A stretch of 64,000 bases of DNA, taken from Prostheceraeus crozeri. Taxonomy: Eukaryota > Platyhelminthes > Polycladida > Euryleptidae. Where the stretch lies: NCBI GenBank assembly GCA_907163375.1, contig CAJQUW010016185.1:186001-250000 (forward strand). The letters run 5' to 3'. The translations under genes were made by a program, and so were the position numbers. Numbering within the stretch: the first letter of the stretch is position 1; every line of letters begins with the position of its first letter. The notes under the pieces are model-generated. The model had not been told where the DNA came from, made no database searches, and saw only the letters and a program-made list of their open reading frames with translations. Positions 23,501 to 34,800 of this stretch are shown here, piece after piece.

Positions 23501-26500
23501 ACAGCGTCGATCAGCAATGTACAACAAAAGCTTTGTGAAATTTTCGTATGCGTCTTGATGTCGTTTTGTATCCCCTCCCCCTTACTGTCAAATACCGCTT
23601 TTGTATTGACGAAATAAAGAATTATCATCATCATCATCATTAATCTGTGATAAATAGTAATTTCGTGCACACAATTTTGTAGCCAAAGTGAGGAATAGTC
23701 TTAATTTAGTGGTTGTTTTCATTGTTGGAAATGGCATTTTCAGATTTTCATCAAATATCTTCCAGGTGATTAAGTTACCGATAATTTCGAATCATGGGCG
23801 TAGAATCTATTACACGTATAATATAAGCCCATGATTTCCCAAATTTTTAACATCTATGAAGATTCTTAAATTTGACGAAAGCCACGTCATTCTAACCACA
23901 TTTCTGTCAATTTGTGATGCGTCTCTTTTTCTCCCCAAGGTCCCCCATGCGGGCATCTTTCTGTTACTATTACATATTTGTTTTTCTGAGACATGTTTCC
24001 ATATCTCTAAAGCATGGAAAAACAAACAGCATTTATACAGCTTTTAAGCTGAGTGATAACGACCAGAGAAACATGGACAATATGCAAATGTTTTTATGTA
24101 ATGCAAATCTTTCTTGGTTTGGTGGTGAAAACTGTTATTAAAATCTATTGTTTGTGTAGTTGATAAGTTTACAAATAAATTTCTGCCAATGCCAGATCGT
24201 TACGCTAAGTGACCTATAGACGGCCATACAAGTCTCCTCAATCAGGGTTCCCAGGTATGCCAAAAATAGCTCAGATTAGGCACGTTGTGCGCTATCTCGA
24301 AAACTAAGGTACAAACCAATATTTTATTGACGCAACTTATTGACGAACTCAAAAAAATATATATTTGCGTCAATAAACTATTGGTTTGTACCTTAGTTTT
24401 CGAGATAGATTGAACGAATGTGCCCCACCGATGAGTGAGCGAATGTGCCCCATGTCGTTTGATGCAGCTCGAGTCGAAATTTCTCGCGCTCTAAGGACAA
24501 TTGTTCAAAAGTTCAACTGTGAATCATTCTACCACATCAACTTAAATTGATCTCGTGAAAAATTTGAAGATTAGCCTACGTAATGAGTCAGGAGCACAAA
24601 ACCACACGAAAATGAAAAATTTTAAAATTGAGTCCGAAAAGTTACTTTTTGACCTAACAGAAAGCATATAGCATGAAAGCCGCTAATTTTGTTGGCATGG
24701 TAGGGGATGATGGTTGATGCTAACATATCTTCATGAGAAGTAAATTCAGTCAACCATTTTCGTGTAAACTGCAATCAACGAATGTGCCCCGTTCTCCCCT
24801 ACAATTAGAAGAACCACTTGTACCTAATTATTTGGAGAATGATTGCCATTGTATCATGAATAGGCCTAGTCATCAAATTTCATCTAAAGTTGAAAGATCA
24901 ACACCGCAGCGAGTGGCTCATCCATTCCTCTGAGCATCGAAGTCGAAAGTCCTGATTTCTAGACTGCGGTCGACAATATACCATACCGGTGAGGGTCGGC
25001 GAAGAACCATGAAAGTCTGAATGAAGCCATCGCTCTTAGGAATAGTCCTTTATTGCTATGGAGCACTGTGTACTTGTACACATCTTTGTAGGGATGGTGT
25101 GATGAATCAAGAATATTTGCATGTGTGTTCATTGGGAATTTCGATGTGGCTCAATATTCTAGTAGTATTCTGGTTGATGATGCAGATGACTGCTTGCCAA
25201 TCAAATTATTCCACTTGTTTCCAGTTTTCTCATGCATGATACTGAGGCCAACATCTTTCGCTATAACTTTGTTTTCGTATAGTTCCAACATCAAGTTCAA
25301 AAAGTAGGCCCGAAAATTATGAAAATCGTGGTAGTGGTGTCAGCTAAATAAATATGCCGTCTAGCCTAGTGAACGGAAGAGAACTGAACGACTTACCTCA
25401 AAATTACAATGAACGAGGAACTGAGCGAACTGAAAAATGACCTCGTTCGATTGCAGTGGTGCTAAGTGAGTGTGTATGTGTCAGTTAGGTATTGGATGGC
25501 AGTGGGACCGAGGTGTTTTGTATTGATTTAATCTAGCCCAAGAGAATTAATGTTAGTAGAGTCACTCAAAGATGACTTGATCTGTTTTGTCAGGCGTGAT
25601 TTTTGCGTTGGTGGTAATGAGGGGGTGTGCGTCTGTCGATTTTTGTTTTCTTTCCGTGTTTTGTGAGGTGTGGGTGTAGTGAAGTGCTTGTTAAAGGCGA
25701 TCGCGATGTCACGGTTGTGGTGAAGAGGTTTGTTGAAGAAGTTGATAGTGATGTTTTTTTGGTGGTTTTCCGCCCTTCTCGTTGAGTGTGTGTATTGTTT
25801 TTCAAAGTCTACTAGTGTTTTTGTGTGGGACCTGCCGGAAGAAATTTTGCTGATCCTGATGCTTTGCTTGTATTGATTGATTTCTTTGGTGATTTCTGTG
25901 TTGTGTCTGGAGTTGTGGATCTTTTGGGTCTACACTGCGGATGCTGTTTCTTTGTTGGATGGTCTGTCTGCTGCGTATCGATAGTATGGGTGTTTTGATT
26001 TATTGGATCCTTTGTTGGATTTGTAAACGTTGATGTGTGGGATTTGCTTTGAGATTTCTTGTTCGATGTGTGCGGTGAAGTCCACCCGGTTTGCTTAGTT
26101 TAGTTAGTGAAGGTGTGTTTGAGGTTTCTTTCTTTGGCCCGTGAAGATGTGCGTGTGGTGATAACTGATCAGTGCGTGTAGGTGGTCGGATGTGAAATTG
26201 ATAAAGGTTTTTGTGTGCGACGTGCAGTGTGGCTGTTGGAAATGCACATGTCTAGAGAAGAGTTCGGTTGGCTGTGGGCCGGAGGTAGTCGTATGGGTGT
26301 GTTGGTGTTGAGTGTGGTGTAGTCGGTTGCGGCCAAGAAGTCGGCAATGTCATCTCTTCTGCTGTCGTTGATTTTTGAGAACCGTGTGGGTGAGTGTACG
26401 TTTGCGTCTGTTAGAATAAGGTTTGCTGCGTTGGTTGTGTGATAGGTAAGTGATTGATTTCTGTGTTGGTTTCTTGTGTGAATGTGTGACTGCCGTTTTG

Positions 26501-29211
26501 GGGATGTACGCGTTTGTGATGAGGAATTGTCTGTTTTATGCGAGGTGTGTTTTGTGACATTGTTGTTCTAGGTCAGTGGTTCTTAACCTTTTTGCTCGGA
26601 TTCCTCCCTAACAGTTGAAAGTATGTTTAATTCCTCCCTCTAAACTAGCAGGCCACTATTCAAGTTAAAAAAAGAAGTCAAATATAGCAGTAACAAACAT
26701 TTTCAAATGCAGACTTCAGGTAGACTATCACGAAGAATTTAAGTAGGCCTACATGCAAATGGGAAGTGCTACAAGAAATCCAACAAAAAACTAATGACTG
26801 CATTGAGCCTGATACTTGCCGCACAATTCCTGAATTCGAGGTGTCAAATTCGTGAGTTTCAATCTCAAATCACTGCGCACGCTGATGCTGAGTCGATTTC
26901 TCTTCCTAGGTATCAAATCTGATACCGCCGAGACACCGAACTCGACCAGGTACGATGTTGGAAAAGGAAGTAGTAGCGTGTGGGCATTGGCTGATAAAGT
27001 TGGGTGCTTTTCAACTGTTTCTTGAGTGAGCCATACCATTTCACCTTAATTTATGAATGGAAATGTGACGCCTCGCTTCATTAGCTCTCTCTGACCAGAA
27101 TACTATCTTCTAGTCTATCTTGTCGGTGCAACTGAGCAGGCCACAGACAAAACGTCCAGGTGATGATCTATAGCCGCGTAGTTGAATCTTCCCTAATTAA
27201 AATAATTCGAATGGAACACTTGTACACAGAGATACATGTATATTGGTAGCTTCTAAATCTGTGATCGCAATAGCTTTTAAACAGTAGCTGCATAATTAAC
27301 ATCTTGAATATTGGGAAGCGAATAACGAATACTGACGATGATAACTCACACGTGACGGTGAATTAACAAATCCTGTTAATCTCAAATACTCCTTCGAACC
27401 TCCTTCTTCCCCAAATCCTCCTTATGTACGTCATTCCTCCCCTGGCATGTTGAATTCCTCCCCTATGGAGCCACATGGCCCCCGGTTAAGAATCACTGTT
27501 CTAGGTGTTTGCATGAAGACGGGGCCTTGAGGATTTGGAATTTAATGGAGTTGTGCATGTAGGTGAGGAGACCGCCATCTTTGTTGTGTTTTCGATCTGT
27601 TCGAATGAGGGTGTAGTTGGGTATTGTTGGGTCTTCTGTTTTGGATGTGAGTTTGCTTACTTGATGTCGGCTTTGTTGATGAGCTGTGTGAGTTCTGAGA
27701 TTTTGTTTTGAATGGCGTTGATGGCTTAAGTGCTTGTATCACCTGTGGTAAGTAGCTGTCTGGAGGTGATGGGGCGGTTACTGATTGTGATGCGGGAGGA
27801 GGTAGGAGAGTGGGTGGGATGGGGATTCACAGAGGCGTTGTTGGTAGGTTTGTTTTAATTGTGTAGTGGTGGTACTTGGTCTGTGTTTTGCACAAGTCCA
27901 GTCTGTGGTGTATTGGGTGTGTGATGTTTGTACATTTGAGGTGAAGTCGATAGTTGTTTGTGATATGCACCGTATGGATGTTTGTTTCTTTGTTATTTGT
28001 CTGTTGCATGTTGTGCATGTGTATGTGAGGGTGGGACCAGGGTTGCGTTCGATGTCTCCCGCCAGGAAGATGAGGAGCATCAGCCACCACGCGGTAACAG
28101 GCGGCCGGTCCACCTAAAACCCGACGGTTCCCCGGGCCCCTTGCGAGGCAGGCGATGAGGGATGGGCTTTGCTCCCCAGGGGTAGGCGGATTGCACTCAC
28201 AGCAGCAGGCCCTATCCTTGACAATCGTCCGTTAGATCGCTGACCCATGTGGGCTAAAATTTTGGTATCTTCCAACGGCATCGACTTTTCATCATAATAT
28301 TTATATTCTATTTGATTTTATGAATGCTGGGATGATTCTCATCATCGTATGAGAGATATATTTTGTCGGCATAATAATGCCAAGGTGTAGAAATGAGATC
28401 GCACCATATTGAACTTCATTCGAATTATACGGAAACAGTCAATAATGGTTGAAAACAAAAGTTGGACGACATGTTATCTGGTTTCACAATGTATCATTTG
28501 TAGTAGCATTTCAAGGTTAATTGGTGAATTCTCTCAGTATATCGTTCGTCGATAACTGTATCTACTAATTTTTCCGAAATTCTTAGTTTTGGCATTTTCT
28601 GTATGTTCTAATGTTATAATATACTAACACACTGTCCAAAATGACAGGTCTAAAAGCAAAGGGATGAGAGAAAAATTACAATTCTCAAATCGCTCTTTGC
28701 AGCCTTTCACCGGAGTTATCGCTATAACCGTGTAGCTACCTATATATCTTACATTGAATGAAAAATTAAAAATGGTGTCATTTGTATTTGTTAATTTCAA
28801 CAGTTACCATAGGAGAAAGGCCTAGTTATAATTTAAGCAGAAACATCGATATATTAATCAGCATATATTTCTTTTCAGTCGGATCTCGAGCATGTCTTCA
28901 ATTGGAATGTCAAGCAAATGTTTCTGTATCTTACTGCCGAATACGAAACAGGTAACAACAAAATCAATCAAGTCGTGCTATGGGATAAAATAATACAGCG
29001 TGGTGAATCAGCGAAATTAAATTACAAATCAATTAACACAAAGTATTATTTCTGGGATGATGGTCTCGGACTTAAAGGCAATGATAACGTGACACTTACC
29101 TTATCTTGGAATGTGATACCGAATGCAGGACGCCTTGACATTGTTCGTGGTAAAAATGATTTTAGATTCAGCTTTCCCAAAGAGTACCTTCCCAGTAGGA
29201 TGTCCTCTTAA
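17547..29211 (+). CDS. SPCS3: Signal peptidase complex subunit 3, two coding exons
   Basis: Exon 1 (17547-17759) encodes 71 residues; exon 2 (28879-29211) encodes 110 and the stop. The donor GAT|GTAAGT and acceptor TTTTCAG|TCG are canonical and both in phase 0. The predicted 181 residues match the usual length of about 180. SPCS3 (SPC22/23) is a single-pass type II ER membrane protein and an accessory subunit of the signal peptidase complex, which removes signal peptides. The start [16 protein letters not shown], a membrane segment at about residues 12-32, and [25 protein letters not shown] in exon 2 are diagnostic. The fold seems intact with no stops or frameshifts. The intron is 11.1 kb and full of transposons, suggesting relaxed size selection. 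Confidence 0.96.
17760..20768. other. SPCS3 intron, left part
   Basis: No convincing gene. Short open frames at 18643-18834, 18857-19087 and 20072-20449 (minus) have no recognised domain. The last begins [10 protein letters not shown] and could be a transposase N-terminal scrap, but this is weak. Confidence 0.45.
20769..21920 (+). pseudogene. hAT-like transposase, C-terminal part
   Basis: A continuous frame from 20769 to 21920 is interrupted only by TAA at 20949-20951 (after ETLFES). The protein contains [19 protein letters not shown], a middle region [20 protein letters not shown], and near the end [20 protein letters not shown], which matches the hAT C-terminal dimerisation region where small hydrophobics precede an S/T-H-G-N-A-D-V-E-R-like motif. 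Here that motif is degraded to [11 protein letters not shown] long basic tail follows ([11 protein letters not shown]). The N-terminal BED finger and the catalytic Asp region were not found. I call it an old transposase remnant within the SPCS3 intron, in sense orientation. Confidence 0.6.
21935..23641 (+). mobile_element. 5'-truncated non-LTR retrotransposon with (ATC)n tail
   Basis: It begins abruptly next to the hAT remnant and ends with AATAAAGAATT followed by five ATC units at 23626-23641, a typical microsatellite 3' tail of CR1/L2/jockey-like LINEs. Truncation at the 5' end removed ORF1 and the endonuclease. Confidence 0.85.
21977..23558 (+). pseudogene. LINE reverse transcriptase
   Basis: RVT_1 domain with the expected blocks: [64 protein letters not shown], and the catalytic [12 protein letters not shown] near base 22895. 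The fold continues through [10 protein letters not shown]. The first frame stops at 23230; the C-terminal arm continues in another frame (23178-23558), so a frameshift near 23200 disables it. The open frame starts upstream without an ATG because of 5' truncation. Confidence 0.9.
24293..24407. repeat. Hairpin, 43-bp arms
   Basis: 24293-24335 pairs with 24365-24407 with about one mismatch, around a 29-base loop. Just downstream, the phrase GAATGTGCCCC repeats at about 24417, 24442 and 24781, the last followed by GTTCTCCCCTA, which resembles the end of a pogo-type TIR. This may be a nonautonomous relative. Confidence 0.75.
26574..27498 (-). mobile_element. hAT element, 925 bp, nested in the 2A LINE
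   Basis: TIRs CAGTGGTTCTTAACC (26574) and GGTTAAGAATCACTG (to 27498) are flanked by an exact 8-bp duplication TTCTAGGT at 26566-26573 and 27499-27506. The interior keeps a scrap of a hAT transposase on the minus strand. The insertion postdates the LINE. Confidence 0.95.
26791..27039 (-). pseudogene. hAT transposase C-terminal scrap (ZBED5-like group)
   Basis: The frame reads [19 protein letters not shown], then [19 protein letters not shown] and ends QAQCSH. This is the C-terminal dimerisation region of the ZBED5/SCAND3-like hAT transposases. Zinc finger and catalytic core are absent, so the copy depends on other transposase sources. Confidence 0.75.
28033..28080 (-). other. 2A-like ribosome 'stop-go' peptide
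   Basis: The minus-strand codons read [17 protein letters not shown]-[VI]-E-x-N-P-G|P is the conserved 2A motif at which ribosomes skip the Gly-Pro bond. 2A sequences at the N-terminus of ORFs are known from APE-type non-LTR retrotransposons of several invertebrates, including sea urchin, where a hydrophobic N-terminal 2A may also act as a signal sequence. Here the only ATG upstream of the motif in frame is the first codon of this stretch; a TAG lies just before the open frame. Confidence 0.85.
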
Positions 29212-30111
29212 GAAGCATATTTACGGACATGCCAGGAGATTGTAAATTGTGGCCTTCACAACAATTTGGCTCTGAGCTAATAATTGGAAGTGATACGCAT
29301 CATCATTGATTTTTTTCGTCTTTAGCCAAGGCATTTAATACCAAATCAAAATACATGTTGATTTTTTTTGAAAAAAGGTGCATTGCTGGATTATAGCTTC
29401 GATAAAAAAACTTATTTTTGAAAAGTGTGGAAAAGGAATGGCATCCTGATTATTTAAGAATGCACTTGTGATTATAAGTCTATATTAATTTTTTGAAATA
29501 AGTGTTTTCGTGTTGTTAGGGCTATGTGGTGAAAATATTGTGTACATACACGCAATTTCTCGTGATTTGTTAAATTTGATGTATACTAGTTCCATGCCAT
29601 GCGTATATTTGTTAAATTACTTTTGTAAGTGAGTCTTGTGAGTTGATGTAAAGTTGTTGGTGAAATTGTACAGGACAGTTTGTGTATATGATTTTGTATT
29701 TGTTCTGTGTTGGTATTGAAATATATGATACATTGGATGACGAATGATTTTTGTAAGATAATCTGATAGGATGTAGGCTTAATAGGCTACATGTAAATTG
29801 AAGTATTCGAAACTATGGAAAGCGGAAACTTTGACATACTAAATGTCCATCATACCTCTGTTTATGTCTCATCACTACTTTTACTTGATTTCGCCAAATT
29901 TCAATAGATAGTCAATATTCATGAAATCAAACGCGTATATAGCAAATTGACTTTTCACTTATTTAGGCCTATCGCAACACCATTGTTTTCATCTCGACGG
30001 ATGAAAAGCTCGCGTGCAATCTAACAGCTTGATTTTCATCAGGAACTCGTGCTCACATAAGCAGCCATAACTAAATAAAGCAAAAAATATTCTATTCATT
30101 AGCCTTTAGCA
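29212..30111 (+). other. Probable SPCS3 3' UTR and downstream DNA
   Basis: The stop codon of SPCS3 is followed by AT-rich DNA without coding sequence. An AATAAA at about 30075 is the clearest polyadenylation signal seen in the stretch. Transcript end is not determinable here. Confidence 0.4.
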
Positions 30112-31070
30112 CTCATCATCATCATCATCGCCAATTTGAATCCGGTTTTGTCCCCGACAAGCGAGGGTGGCCGGATCTACCTCACTGCAGCGAAATTTTT
30201 CTGACCCCTTCACGCCACCTAGACCTATTCGAGGCATCTTCTTTCTTCAGGCCGGCCTTCTTCATCTCCTCCTCTACTTGATTTCTCCACATACGCTTGG
30301 GCCGTCCTCGCTTGCGTTTTCCTTCAACTTGAAGATGAAGGGCTTTCTGCAGAACATTGTCATCTTCTCTCCTCAGCACGTGACCGTACCACCGTACCCC
30401 GCTTGCCTTCGCCAAATTCCCGATCTCTTCCTTCAAGCCCAACATGTCCATCAAGATGGTGCTGTTCTTCCTGTCCTTCAGCTTGGCTCCACACATCGCT
30501 CTTTCTGCCCTCCTCAGGATGTTCATTTCGTTTTCCCGCAAGCACCATGTTTCACTTCCGTACAGCATCACTGATCTTACACAACTACGGTAGACCATCC
30601 CTTTCAATTTCAAGGAGAATCTTCTTCCAAGCAACAGTTCACTGATTTCCCGAAATCTCATCCACCCAAGTCGCACTCGCGCCGTAACTGCAGCTTCACA
30701 TCCACCACTGGCATTGACTCTGCTACCTAAGTAACAGAAGGCTCGCACAGTTTCGATTCCTTGGCATAGCTCTTCAGTGCCCATCACATCGTCTCCACCG
30801 GACCCTAGGCATCTCTCGCACGAAAAATTCCGCGCAAGGTTGGACGTCACTTTCGCGCATCTGCCGTGAATCCAGAGCCCGCATTTTGTGCACAGCACCG
30901 AGTTCTTCATTACTCTTTTCCCACACACACCACATGGATCTCTCTTTGATTTTACTCTTTCTCCTTCTGAGCCACTCATCATCACTTTCGTTTTGCTGAT
31001 ATTTACTTTCATACCCTTTGATTCCAGCGCTTCTCTCCATTTAGCAAACTTCACTCTCAGCCCATCCCGA
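30112..31070 (-). mobile_element. LINE 3' end with (GAT)n tail, minus strand
   Basis: On the minus strand the coding region is followed by GATGATGATGATGATGAG at about 30130-30113, a LINE 3' tail. The 5' end stops abruptly near 31070 at an A-rich run. Confidence 0.8.
30182..31054 (-). pseudogene. LINE RT C-terminal region with PHD-like zinc knuckle
   Basis: A continuous 290-residue frame holds the RT thumb start (GMKVNISKTKVMMSG), then a Cys/His cluster CGVCGKRV...LCTKCGLWIHGRCAK...CERC that looks like a PHD/zinc-ribbon, then the typical LINE tail: VRAFCYLGSRVNASGGCEAAV, VMLYGSETWCLR, GVRWYGHVLRRED, GRPKRMWRNQVEEEM. The pattern is known from many invertebrate LINEs annotated as RNase H-like or RTE-like. 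The frame itself is unbroken, but the RT catalytic core is missing through 5' truncation. Confidence 0.85.
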
Positions 31071-31114
31071 GTAAAAAAAATATGCTATGCTTAATAGGTA
31101 GTTTAGTAAGTACC

Positions 31115-31385
31115 ATAGATAAACTGCCAAGTTTTATAATAACTGCCTAGTATGGCGCTGCGTAGGCCATCCATGTTTTGCTTAGTAAGCACCATACATA
31201 AACTGCCAAGTTTTATAATAATTGCCTAGTGTGGTGCTGCGTAGGCAACCAATGTTCTGCCTAGTAAGCACCGATAAACTGCCAAGTTTTATGATAATTG
31301 CTTAGTATGGTGCTGCGTAGGCTGTCAATGTTCTGCCTAACATAAACACTATAAATAAACTGCGAAGTTTAATATTAATTGCTTA
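31115..31385. repeat. Tandem repeat, ~82-bp period, 3+ copies
   Basis: Units carry ATAAACTGCCAAGTTTTAT followed by AATTGCCTAGTATGGTGCTGCGTAGGC. Copies begin near 31125, 31200, 31275 and, diverged, 31360. No coding potential. Confidence 0.8.
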
Positions 31386-31683
31386 GAATGGGACTGTTAG
31401 ACCCAGCAGGCTGTGTGTTAAATTATGACAACATCATGAGATCAGTGCGCTTCCCGCAGTTGCTGCCGATGAAATTTACAAAACAATTAATAATGAAACT
31501 TTTCATGTATTAACATAGCAACAGCTAGGACTCATGCACAATATACAAATGGATAGTGGAAAAAATTTATTCACATCAGATAAGAGCATGCATGCAGTTG
31601 CTCCAATTCTACGATGCGCTGAAATAAATCACTAGATAAAAGTAAACATTCATATAAAAGGTAAGAGAAACATACTTCCTTAA

Positions 31684-31850
31684 TTTGAGGAAAGCCCGAA
31701 AGCGAGAGATGTTGTCGACTTCCAATTTACATTGTTTTTGCGAGGCCTTTCATCACTACAAGAAGCTGTCTTCGGCTATCTTAGACTCCTAGTGACTGAA
31801 AGGCCTCGCTGAATAAAAATTAGAAGTCGAATGCATGGACTTTCCTCAAA
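31684..31850. repeat. Imperfect palindrome (MITE-like)
   Basis: TTTGAGGAAAG at 31684 mirrors CTTTCCTCAAA ending at 31850. Inner matches include TCGACTTC/GAAGTCGA and CGAGGCCTTTCA/TGAAAGGCCTCG. It looks like a small fold-back MITE. Confidence 0.7.
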
Positions 31851-34800
31851 TTTGGATAAAAATGTCTGGCCCTCTAAGTCTCTTCAGTGAAATACTTCCT
31901 TAAGTATAAAAAAGCAGTTCCAAAGTCTTTTAAAGGACCCCAAGCTGCATTACTTATAGCAGTTTCGACGTCGTCGTGGACAGTCTAGCAAGGTTTTCGT
32001 CTGGTCTAACAAATTACTCAACGCATGTAGAGAACATATTTTCACAACTTCATCAAAATTCTGATCAAAAGTTTTTGAAAAATATATAACAATTTTCAAT
32101 ATTAATAATTACAATAATGTCTATCATCTCACATGAATGCAAAATATCGACGGCACGACACATAAATATAGGAAGATGGTGTCTGCCTCGATATATTTGT
32201 TTGAATAAAATTTGGATATGTAAAGACAAAGGAGAGAAGGTAGGGTACTGCAGAAGATTATGCTCTTACGTTTTCCATAAATATATTGGAATACATTTCT
32301 GGGCCGCCTTCAAAAAATAGTGGTGAACTTTGACAGATGATACAGTGAAGAGACCATGTCAACGGTTAAAAGCTTCTTATCGAACAATGTTTGCAACAAT
32401 ATTTTAGCAGTCCGCAAGTGCACATCGAGAGGCACTGATAGTGGAAGTCTCCTTAGGAAGGCAGAGGCCACATACCTTTAACACTGAACATTGTTTTGTC
32501 AGCACTTGGTTGTTGATGAGAATCTCCTCCCAAACGTAGCGGCTTTTCGATGGGAAATATCGTCTTGTGAAGATCAGTCGCATGAGCCTCGAGCCGAACA
32601 TGGGATATCCGCATCTAAAATTGAGATAAGCAACATCAACATAGGGTTACTACACGATAAAGCTTCATTTTTTGCACAGGCACACGAAATTTGGGAACCT
32701 CCACTAACGTATTATAAAGCAGACAATTGAAGAATTAGTAATTACGGTATTAAAAAGTAGGCTACACTCAAACTCAGCAAACGGTTAAACCCTCCCTCTG
32801 CAGTTTAGAGACGAAAATCTCATCTCTCGAACTTTGAGATGACAACTCTCACCCTCGATCGCCGCTTTCTGCAAGGTTGGGCAAAAACTTGGGGTCAAAA
32901 CCCAAAATCCAAGTTTAAATAAATGAATGAAATCAAGTAGACGAAGTGCATTCTTTGTATTTTGTGCTGACATAAAGATTCTTCTATAGGCCAAAATTCC
33001 TATTGGGCCCATGAGAAGTGAGGTATTAGTGGGAAACGATTTATTATTGCAATAATTAATGTAATCAGTCGCCTAAGTACATGTATTAAGTCATAAAGTT
33101 TTCTTTTAATTTAACCAACACTGATATACTGACTAATTGAAGATCTTTGATTTAGTTATGATTGAGTTACACATTGCTCATAGCAAAGCAATTGTTTTTC
33201 ATTTTATCATTCAGAAATATAAATAGGCTTGATAAATATTATAGGTGCGCAAAGTGAATGGTTGAACATATTTAGAATGCGAAATCGGAATGATTTTAAT
33301 TTTTGGATAAATGTTGGCCATCGCAGAAAGTTAAGGGTGAGAAGATAACTGCGAAGATGCAAAATATGCGGAATATATAAAAATTCAATATGCAAAAATG
33401 CAGCAAAAGACATGTAAACTTACAGTAGATACAATATGTAGGCCTATATATGAACTTTCAATGCGCGGTAATCGTCAAGCCCAGAATGAAATAGTTAATA
33501 ATCACAAGTATTTCACTTTTGAAATATTCTGTGAATCTATTGGAAATTTGATAAAATATCAGAACTTTATGCTCTTCCTGTAGCTCTCCTAAGATTCAAA
33601 TCAAAATATTAATTTTTGTAACTTGATCTGTATATTCAGCATTAATAGAAAACCCAAGTTTTGCATCACTTACCCAAGGTCGACCCAAAACCCTAGGTCC
33701 AACCTTGCTTGCTGTCACTTCAGCACGTGTGTCAAATACAATGATTAGAACCTACCATAGGAAGCGGTCGGGGAATCAAGGGCGTTAATGTTCTTTATTG
33801 ACAAATCAGTTGTCACTTACTCAATAATATCATGAAACGATGATTAGAGCTGTAAATTTCCAATCATAGCTCTAGTTTATTTAAATCATCCTTAGTCAAA
33901 GAAAGCAAAATGACTATATTAGGCATTTTTCTTTACTGATGCAACTAGGGATTGTATTTTTAGTTATCGCTGTTCGCATGATATTTTTTGTATTTTTTTA
34001 TGACTTAAATGAAGTTAAAAAATGTGATTTCAGCATGATGGATTTATGTTTTGAGTTGATCAGACCTTTTGTCTCTTATTATCTCCTAAATTGATAAATG
34101 CAAAGGTTTCAAAGCAACTTCCACCTAAACAATCATTAGGGCTCTATACTTTGATGAAATAGGAACCATGAGATTTGTACAAATACTGAAAGATAGACCG
34201 AAATACCCTTTTGAGACTAGTACCTAATAAGGATAGCCGACATACAAGCACATGTAATTCACTTAATGCGTTCTCCAAGTGAAATGCAGCAAGTTTTAGG
34301 AAATAGAAACTGTTGTTGTACAGTATATTCGAATGTACCACACCAATCATCGCGGCAGATCGTTCTCTAAGTAACGTCCATTGTAGATCATGGTCACTCT
34401 CATGCACTGTTGTTTAGCTATAGGGTTTTTTAACGTGCAACTGGACACAATTTCGGCAGTTCTAAATTCAAATGTGCAGTTGCTTTTCTTGGTTTGTGCA
34501 GTTGAAAACTTGTAGTCAGGAAAACATGTGAATTAAAAACGTAACAGAAAGTGGAGTGGATGTCAAGATATGAATGGCAATTGCATCACTTACGTTACAG
34601 GAAACAACTATTAAGATATGACAAAGTGTATTTGCTGAAAATTGAAGTTTGCAAAACGATTGACCTTCTTGATTGCTCGTAAACTGTGAGTCTGAAATAT
34701 TACCCGTTGGTTAGGCCTTTATCGATCCAACATAGGCCATCGGCATCGGATAGCTACAGGCCACGGTACCCATTGATTGAGGTCGGATCGTCGTCTGTGG

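Larger units (their letters stand above)
25590..28240 (-). mobile_element. APE-type LINE with N-terminal 2A peptide, minus strand, interrupted by hAT
   Basis: Reading on the minus strand, a GC-rich leader (28240-28118) precedes a frame with a 2A peptide, a Cys-containing segment ([12 protein letters not shown]) and, after frame breaks, an apurinic-endonuclease-like stretch ([10 protein letters not shown]...[11 protein letters not shown], near 27640-27545). The left side down to about 25590 is similar in composition but broken by many stops. A 925-bp hAT insertion splits it. RT was not recognised, so either the 3' part is lost or the element ends at the left edge. Left boundary is approximate. 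Confidence 0.65.

Noticed and set aside
30167..30645. Plus-strand Pro/Ser-rich frames
   Set aside because: Antisense shadows of the minus-strand LINE coding region.
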